Shown: positions 56,923 through 64,000 of the stretch, piece after piece
Position numbering within the stretch: the stretch's first letter is position 1
Layout of the letters: each line of letters starts with the position of its first letter
DNA from: Malania oleifera
Lineage: Eukaryota; Streptophyta; Magnoliopsida; Santalales; Ximeniaceae
Assembly (NCBI RefSeq): GCF_029873635.1
Contig: NC_080419.1
Span: 79,654,931-79,718,930, forward strand
Direction of reading: 5' to 3'
Length of the DNA: 64,000 bases
Translations under genes and position numbers: made by a program
The notes under the pieces: model-generated
Seen by the model: only the letters and a program-made list of their open reading frames with translations
What the model was told of the DNA's origin: nothing
Database searches by the model: none

Positions 56923-59100
56923 CAATTACCACAAATGGAATTTGATTTTTAACCATGACCACTCAAAATTTAAATATGCACATACATGTGGATTTGGATT
57001 TGTCTTGGATTTTAAAAGTATGTACAATAGAAAATTATATTAAATTTTATTCAAATTCACTCAAATTCAAACCCAAAACTTGAAATTCATGATTTTAAAC
57101 AAAGTGGAAATCTAAACAATCTCCCCCTCACTTGTGAATTCCAACTACCCCTCTTGAACAGAAACCGTCTCCCTTATGAGAGTAACTTCAATTCCCCAAC
57201 AATTACTCAAGTGGGTCTTACCACTGACATCTTACGTGCTTCGGATTGTATTCCACGTGCCTTTGAACCAATCCTACCTTCCACGTTTTGACCCTATTCG
57301 AATCCATCACCGATCTAGATGATCCTTATTAGCCTCGGTCACACACTTAGTCTTCCAATTGTTAGCACGTTAGGAGAATTAGCTTCACGTATCAAATTTT
57401 TACGATGTCGCTCACCTAGAGTTACGAACCTGACTCTAATACTACTTGTTAAAATCGGAAGAGTTCATAAGTGTACTTGATACATATAGGTGAACACCAA
57501 TTTAATTCAAAAGTTTAAGCTTATTGAGTCTTAGATCCAACCATATATATATATAAACGCCCATCATCATCCATTCAAATTTTTCAATGCGGAAAAACTC
57601 ACAAGTTGACAATTCCATTCCCTTAATGATATGAGAAGAGAATAAAGGGAGAGGCCTTCTTCATTTTGGACATTGAAGCAGCCTGTTGCTTCCTGGTTGG
57701 TTCCTTGGGCTGTTCTCACTTGGGGGTTTGCACGGAACTTCTTTCCGCCTTCCTCGCTGGGCCTTTCCCTGGATGTAAAAGCAAATCGACTTTGCAGCCA
57801 TAATACTATTATAAAAATTAACGTCAACTCGTGTCTATCTGTTAGCTATTCTGCCCTAAGATTTAAAATATCATATTGATGTTAGGCGCATCATGATAAT
57901 GATCTGTGCATTGTAAGTTGACTTGATCTGAGTTTAACAATAGAAAATAACTTACCTAATTATTGGGATTTCCGATCACTGATAATTGTTGTCGTCATAT
58001 ATACTGAAATTATCCATTATCTTATTTTGAACATTAATTGCCGCACATGATCCGTTCCGATCGGCCTTAAACTATGTGAGATGAAATGTGTCAATAAAAT
58101 ATGTAATGAAGTATTATTTTTGGATTGAGGACCACTTCCTCTCGGTTTCTACATTTTCCTTAAATGAGATTTTTTCACATTGATAATATTAAAGTATGAC
58201 ATAATTCATTTGTATAATTAATTATATTTATATTTTAAAATTTAGAGTTTAGAATTTAACATTTAAGATTTAAGATCTGTATCTATGATCATATAAGTGA
58301 ACTGTCTAGATGAGTTGTATTTTGAGAGAAAGAGGGAGAGAGATGAAAAAATAAAATAAAAAATAAAATAATAAGGTTGTGAAAAAGAAAAGAATATTAT
58401 GGAATTACAATGATAATGTACTAAAAATAAGATTTTTTTTTTTATTAAAAAAATGAAGAAGAAAAAATTAACTATCTATGATGTGTGTAAAATCTGCTCA
58501 ATAAGGTAACTGATTTATTTATTATTATTATTTTATTTTTTTAATCATATTTCTGATTTAAATATGAAAAAAATGGCCTTTCAAATCTTTTTAAACTTGC
58601 TTTTTTTATAAGTAAAATATGATACGGATCATGCTGATTTTAACTAAAAGATTTTTCTCAATTTTTTAAGCTTAATAAATAAATATACATATATATATAT
58701 ATATTTATATTTTTTAAAAAAAAATTTCTTTTATTTTATTATTTTCAAAATACTCATATCCATAAATATTACAAAAAATTATGTATAACTACTCATAAAT
58801 ATTCAAGAAAATACTTCATAGACCTAAAACTATCTTAAATTAATATATTTTTTCAATATATTTATTTATTTTTGTTGAAAATTTATTTATTTTATTATAA
58901 TTGTCATTCGGCCGCAAGCTAGTATAAAATAAAAAGAAAAACATTTTATTTTCTCTTGTTTTCTTCGCAACCAAACAGAAGGCAAAACAACACAGCAGCG
59001 CTGCTTCCTTCCCACTTCCCGAGCCAATCCAAGCATGACACTGACACTCGGAAGCTCACCGGAGCAGGGGATGATGTCGTCAAAGTTGTTCTTAGCAGCA
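56923..59100. other. Intergenic, upstream of the hydrolase gene
   Basis: Mostly AT-rich. Near 57425-57450, ACTCTAATACTACTTGTTAA resembles a decayed copia primer site next to an LTR start, so an old copia trace may lie at 57100-57560. A GC-richer block at 57660-57800 is of unknown origin. 57900-58920 has A/T runs only. Confidence 0.4.
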
Positions 59101-59109
59101 AGCGTCCCA

Positions 59110-59200
59110 CACGTGTCTCACATCTCCCACGTGCGGGCCCTCGTGCGCTACCCGCCGCGCGTGCGCGGCGTACCCGCCAAAAATCTCTGCCGATAAATAC
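59110..59200 (+). promoter_or_regulatory. Hydrolase promoter: two G-boxes, E2F-like site, TATA-like box
   Basis: CACGTG occurs at 59110-59115 and 59128-59133, CCGCCAAA (E2F-like, minus strand) at 59174-59181, and GATAAATAC at 59192-59200, followed by the start codon at 59237. G-boxes bind bZIP and bHLH factors. The spacing suits a core promoter, but the start of transcription is not shown. Confidence 0.5.
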
Positions 59201-59236
59201 CCATCTTCAATCGCTAACATCAGCGGAGTGACGGAC

Positions 59237-62200
59237 ATGAGAGATTTGAAAATGGAAGCTGCGGCAGCTGAGAAGCTTCGCTCTGAGTTTCTGAACGTCC
59301 TCAGGAGCCGGCGATCTGGCGAAGGTCAATTCCAATTCTAAACCATACTGTAACGATCTCAATCTAAGATTTTGAAAAAAAAAATTAAAAAAATTAAAAA
59401 GTTAAGATTGACCTCTTTCTTGCTTTTTCTCATGTATATTTTCTTTCTTTCTTTTTTTTTTTTTTTTTGTGTGTGCTTTTTTAGTTCCGCTTTCTGTGGA
59501 GTTTACGAAACCTGTAGAGAATCCATTGTATCAGGATGATTACGGGTCAAGCTTCAGCGAGGTTGGAATCTCTATTGACTTTTTCCTATACGGTCATTTT
59601 CTATATATTTGATTTTGTCTATCTATTGGCAGTTAAAAATCATACTGATCCTTCTTATGATTTTTTGAATAAGTGTGTTTTGGATATATAATCTCGATTG
59701 CTACGTATTGATCATACCTTTCGTGTTTACTCTCTGACTTCCTACCAGGCAATGCAGTCTTGCCCAAAAGCAAACATTGAAAATTTTAAGGATCTGCTTC
59801 AAGAAGAAAATCTTTACTTGATTACTGAGGTAATTCAATGATTGAGTTTCATATTATATCTACTGATCATAGTTATTAGAATCTCACCATTTGCAATACA
59901 ATACATACTATTCATATCAATTCCACACCAAATCTATTTGAATCTCACAATCATTGCCGAATCTATTGATTCACCTCGTCAATCAAAAGAATTTATCCAA
60001 ATTCAAAACCCCAAAAGCATCATTTTTTTTTTTTTATTGCTTTTATTTTTACACAATCACCTTCCATTTCTTGTCTATGTAAGTTTTGGCTAAAAAAAGG
60101 AGAAAATAGAATTTTAGGTCTTGTGTTGTCTTCACAAAACCACTCTTCACTCTTGGAGGAGTATATTTTCCTAGCATTGAGTATAAGGGGCAAAACACTC
60201 ATAGCCTAAAGCAATGCTCATGTTTCATTGCATTGTTTAGATGCAAAAGTCAGTTTTTAGTAGTTTGTTCAATTATTATCACTTTTTGAGTTAACTGCTT
60301 TTTTATTCTTAATCCGAAAAGAATATGCATGAATTTTGTTTAATTGTTGATAAACACAAAAAGTTAAGTTTTTCATTATTTTTTCTTGATTGCTTCCCTT
60401 AAATGGCATAAAGTCTTTTTTTTAATTCATATTTGTTGACTTATTCCCTTACTTTTCATTTGTTTAAAGAAAGCATACACATGAAATATGATGTTTTTAT
60501 TATCAACATTTAAATGTATTACTATTTTTCTTGTTTCTTGTATATCAATATATGCATGTCATTTAGAATTGAGTTTGGAAATTCATACCGATTCTATGAT
60601 TCAATTTTATTATTATTCTCAACTACTAAAATTGGAATTTCAATTCACGATTCAAATTTCAATTTGACAACTATGCTCCTGATCGATGAACAAGTTTTTA
60701 GTTACTGAATTGTGGTATGGAACTTCATTTGATCATCAAAAATAACAAAAGTAACCCCAGATTAACTCCCCCCACCCCCCTTTTTATAATAGAGACCTAG
60801 CCTTCTTGGTTGTAAGAAAAAGAAGTTAGTGCATTGCAAATATCCTGAAATTGGGCTCTTCTCTGATTTTGCAAAAGTTTAGTGCCTTCTACAGCTCAGG
60901 TTTTGGGCAGATTTGTTGCTCTATTTCCATGTTCTTCCAACTCATTAAAATCGAGGGAAAAGGGGAAAAAAGAAAAAAAAAAAATGGTGGAGGTTCTATT
61001 TTTAGCCTTGCTAAAGTCATCTCAGTTTCATTTATTTGAATATCTGAAGATGACATGAACAATCATAGCTCTGAAATTATTTTTAGTATTACTAGTTAAG
61101 CTTTGAATGTAGCTTCTTAGAAATGTCAGTCATTGACACTGGCTCATTTGCTAAGTTTGTGCATAGAAAGCATTTATATGTCATTGTTCATTAACAGGCA
61201 GGACAACAAGGACGCTTGCCTGTGCTGATTTTGAGCATGAAGGAATGTAGTCACCAAAGAAGACCTGCTATTGTTTTTCTGCATAGCACACATAAGTGCA
61301 AAGAGTGGTTAAGGCCATTGCTGGAGGTGAATATTCTGGTGAATTTGTTTAGTGCATCAGTCTCTGTCGATTTGACTTTGTATGGACGAGAAAAAATCTT
61401 ACTTTTTTTGTTTCAGGCATATGCTTCACGGGGATATATAGCTATCGCAATTGATTCTCGTTACCATGGTGAACGTGCAACCAATAAAACCACCTATCAG
61501 GAAGTGTGTACTTCTTCTTTATTTGTTAAAAAATAAACTGTCACTAAATTTGTTCAGGAAAGAAAAAAGAAAATAAATAGAACATAGAACATTAGACTAC
61601 ATTAAGATTTGTTTTTTCCCTTTTTGTACAGTTGCCTATTGGTAAAATATGAAGCCATGTGTTTAGTGCATTGGCATTTGGATTGCCACTATATTCTGTC
61701 AAATGTTCTGTTTCTTTTTATACTTTGGCTAATATGTAGAAATAAAATCTTCCAGCAAGTGATATTCCCTGAAGGAGAGTGATTTTCATACCACTATGAG
61801 AATACTCAAGCGCTTAAGATCCTACATGGAATATAGAATGTTATCTAATTCAAGTTTGAATATGGTGCTCTATTCCCCTGAGCAGTGGTATGCTATTGAT
61901 TTTCTGAATCTGGTTGCACAATTTAAATGCAGGCCCTTGTATCAGCATGGAAGAAAGGTGATACAATGCCATTCATATTTGACACGGTAATATGTCTCTT
62001 TCATTTTGTTAGGTTCACATAATTATTAAATTGTTACCTGCTATGAGGAGTTCTTATTGTCTCAAGCTGTACATGACACAATCATTGTGGTAATATGACA
62101 CTTCAAGCTTTGGTTCTGCAGGTCTGGGACTTGATAAAATTGGCAGATCATCTTGTGCAGAGGGAGGATATAGACCCTGCCAGGATAGGAATTACTGGCG

Positions 62201-63571
62201 AATCACTGGGAGGTTGAACTTGGGAAATTTGAAAACAATCTGTACCGAATCTTAGACTTTCTGTGATGTGCAGAATTCACATGGTCATTCTTCTATGCAG
62301 GCATGCATGCATGGTTTGCCGCTGCTGCTGACACCCGCTACTCTGTGGTTGCCCCTATAATTGGTGTTCAGGTGTGCCAAATTTAATTTTCAAGACTCAT
62401 GCCATGTTGAATGAGTAAATTATTTTTTAATAACTGTCTTGGAGACTGCAGTAGAAAAAACTGAATATTTCTAATTTATGGTTCTAGGGTTTTCGTTGGG
62501 CCATAGACAAAGATAAGTGGCAGGATCGAGTTAACACTATAAAGCCTGTATTTGAAGGTAAAATAAAGGAAAGATAGAAATTAATGAACGTCAAAATAGA
62601 ATGTTTTAAGTTTCCTTCTTGCTCTGCAACTGTTGGATAGAGGGGGAACCCAGTAAGTGTGCCTTTCATATGCTCATTATTATGTTCGCTGTATTTGCTC
62701 CAACTGTTTTTTATTGGGGCTTCCTTGGACGATAAAGCATGTGGGTTAGCAGCTTTCCAGTGCTGTCTTAAAATGCTGTAGTGTAACTGAATTTTTAAAC
62801 TGGAATTATGCAGATGACCAAATTTTCAAGAAGCATCAGTGATTGCACTATAGTGATTGTAGTTTAGATGTCAATAGAAAGAAATGCCATTTGCTGTTTA
62901 AATAGTGAGTAGGTTGTATGATGATGATTACAGTGGCATAACCCCATGTACTGTTTCTTAAAGCATCTTTTAGCGCTGAATACATAGCAATTGAGCTTTT
63001 TGAAATTCAAGTCTGAAATATTAATTTTTCATTGCAGAAGCACGGATTGATTTAGGGAAGAGTGCAATTGACAAGGAAGTTGTAGAGAAGGTTGGTGTTT
63101 TTCTTTTTTTTTTATTTTTTTATTTTTTTCATGTGTGTGTTTATGGTGGAAGCGGGCATTTGTAGATAATTTTCCATGTTCTTTTACATCGTTGCTGCTG
63201 CTATAACAGGATTTTTGCTTTTCACTTGTGCTTTTATTGGCCTTATGGGCATCATCACTTTATTACTTGGATATTTTTTAGCCATGGCATTTACAATTTA
63301 GCATCCTAATGTGACCTAGTTTTTCTTGTATGGCAACTAAATCTTCATCCTCAGAACATCACCTGGCTATTACAATTTTGTCCTCCGAAAACTGATTCCA
63401 ATCTTATGCTTTCGTCTCCTTTGAAGAATTTGCATATGTTGTTGGATTAGATCTTACAACTTTACTTCTTTAAACAGGTATGGGATAGGATTGCTCCTGG
63501 TCTAGCCTCCTGCTTTGACTCACCTTACACAATTCCAGCAATTGCACCACGCCCTCTGCTAGTTGTGAATG
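59237..63571 (+). CDS. Alpha/beta-hydrolase family protein (partial, 3' end beyond window)
   Basis: Eleven coding exons join in frame with GT-AG borders: 59237-59324, 59485-59561, 59749-59829, 61198-61326, 61417-61503, 61933-61986, 62122-62212, 62301-62371, 62488-62557, 63038-63090, 63478-63571. They encode 298 residues plus one base. The fold is shown by IVFLHS (oxyanion region, 107-112), YIAIAIDSRYHGER (132-145) and the nucleophile elbow GESLG with Ser200. The catalytic Asp and His should lie in the missing last exon(s). It resembles plant alpha/beta-hydrolases related to acylamino-acid-releasing or dienelactone-type enzymes; the substrate is unknown. No signal peptide is seen, so a cytosolic enzyme is likely. 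An alternative start is Met6 at 59252. Confidence 0.9.
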
Positions 63572-64000
63572 GTATTATTTCAATATGTGCACTTGAAATA
63601 TTATATATATTCTAGTTGCCTTTTTTGTTACAAAAGTTTGTGACCTATTTTAATTCATGAAATTTTCTTTCAGAGTTTGCATATTTTAAGTTATTTTGTG
63701 CATCAGTATTAAAATTTCCTTGACAAAAAATTGATGATTAATGGTGAATTAATCTTGAGGTCAAAGTAAGAATGTCAGGACACTAAACTAATACGGCTGA
63801 TAAAATTTCCTAGGTAATTACCTTGGGCTTTTCAAGGCCCTGATTCCATACTGTTCATCTTTATTGCCTATGCAATATGCAGTTGTATAAATAACACAAC
63901 TACTTGCACATTGGGCATGCTCCTTGTATCAAAAGTGAGTTCTCAATGCTTTCTATTTGTATGCTAATAACAGGTTCCATCGTAGTGAGGTGTCAATCTT

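Noticed and set aside
58956-59231. 91-codon Arg/Ser-rich frame before the hydrolase gene
   Set aside because: It covers the G-boxes, E2F-like site and TATA-like box and ends just before the true start. Most likely promoter and leader.

Overview
This is a window of plant nuclear DNA, most likely from a eudicot. It holds two intron-containing protein genes with GT-AG introns, a tRNA-derived SINE of the Au type, and about 45 kb of nested LTR retrotransposons, solo LTRs and a LINE relic. I see no bacterial-style operon, CRISPR array, rRNA gene or functional tRNA gene. The species cannot be named from the sequence alone.

Layout. 1-13078: one old Ty3/gypsy chromovirus (Tekay-like) on the minus strand. 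It has a polypurine tract, an initiator-Met-tRNA primer site, decayed gag, protease, RT, RNase H, integrase and chromodomain, and two related solo LTRs nested inside it (3314-5433 in pol, 9368-11536 in the 5' LTR). 13085-13870: another LTR remnant. 15004-24343: a plus-strand gene of eight coding exons (587 codons) for a tesmin/TSO1-like CXC (CPP/TCX) protein, with a SINE in its third intron. 25.8-38.8 kb: a patchwork of copia LTRs, an Athila-like LTR with gag, a gypsy integrase and chromodomain cut by a solo LTR, a copia gag with its LTR, and part of a LINE. 38811-47253: a copia element with both LTRs and a perfect 5-bp target duplication, inserted in that LINE and itself carrying a nested gypsy-type solo LTR. 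48.7-49.7 kb: a GC-richer block that may be a captured gene fragment. 51498-56922: a second, Tork/Tnt1-like copia element with a 46-bp inverted duplication in its RNase H region. 59237 to the window end: first eleven coding exons of an alpha/beta-hydrolase gene, running off the right edge.

How it fits together. The two genes look intact and are probably expressed; the rest is decayed mobile DNA that has enlarged the space between them to about 35 kb. From memory, the same two families sit close together on Arabidopsis chromosome 5, so this may be conserved microsynteny. Both genes have an E2F-like element upstream; for the TCX gene this is notable because its family works in the plant DREAM complex with E2F.

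The least expected signal is in the LTRs. In several unrelated gypsy and copia families, the stretch just upstream of the predicted TATA box carries a cluster of short palindromes or near-palindromes with a GTCGAC-like or TTGAC core, with a different word in each family. The gypsy LTRs also share a small hairpin element, minisatellites whose units all contain a CGGC/GCCG stem, and a CT microsatellite near the likely transcription start.
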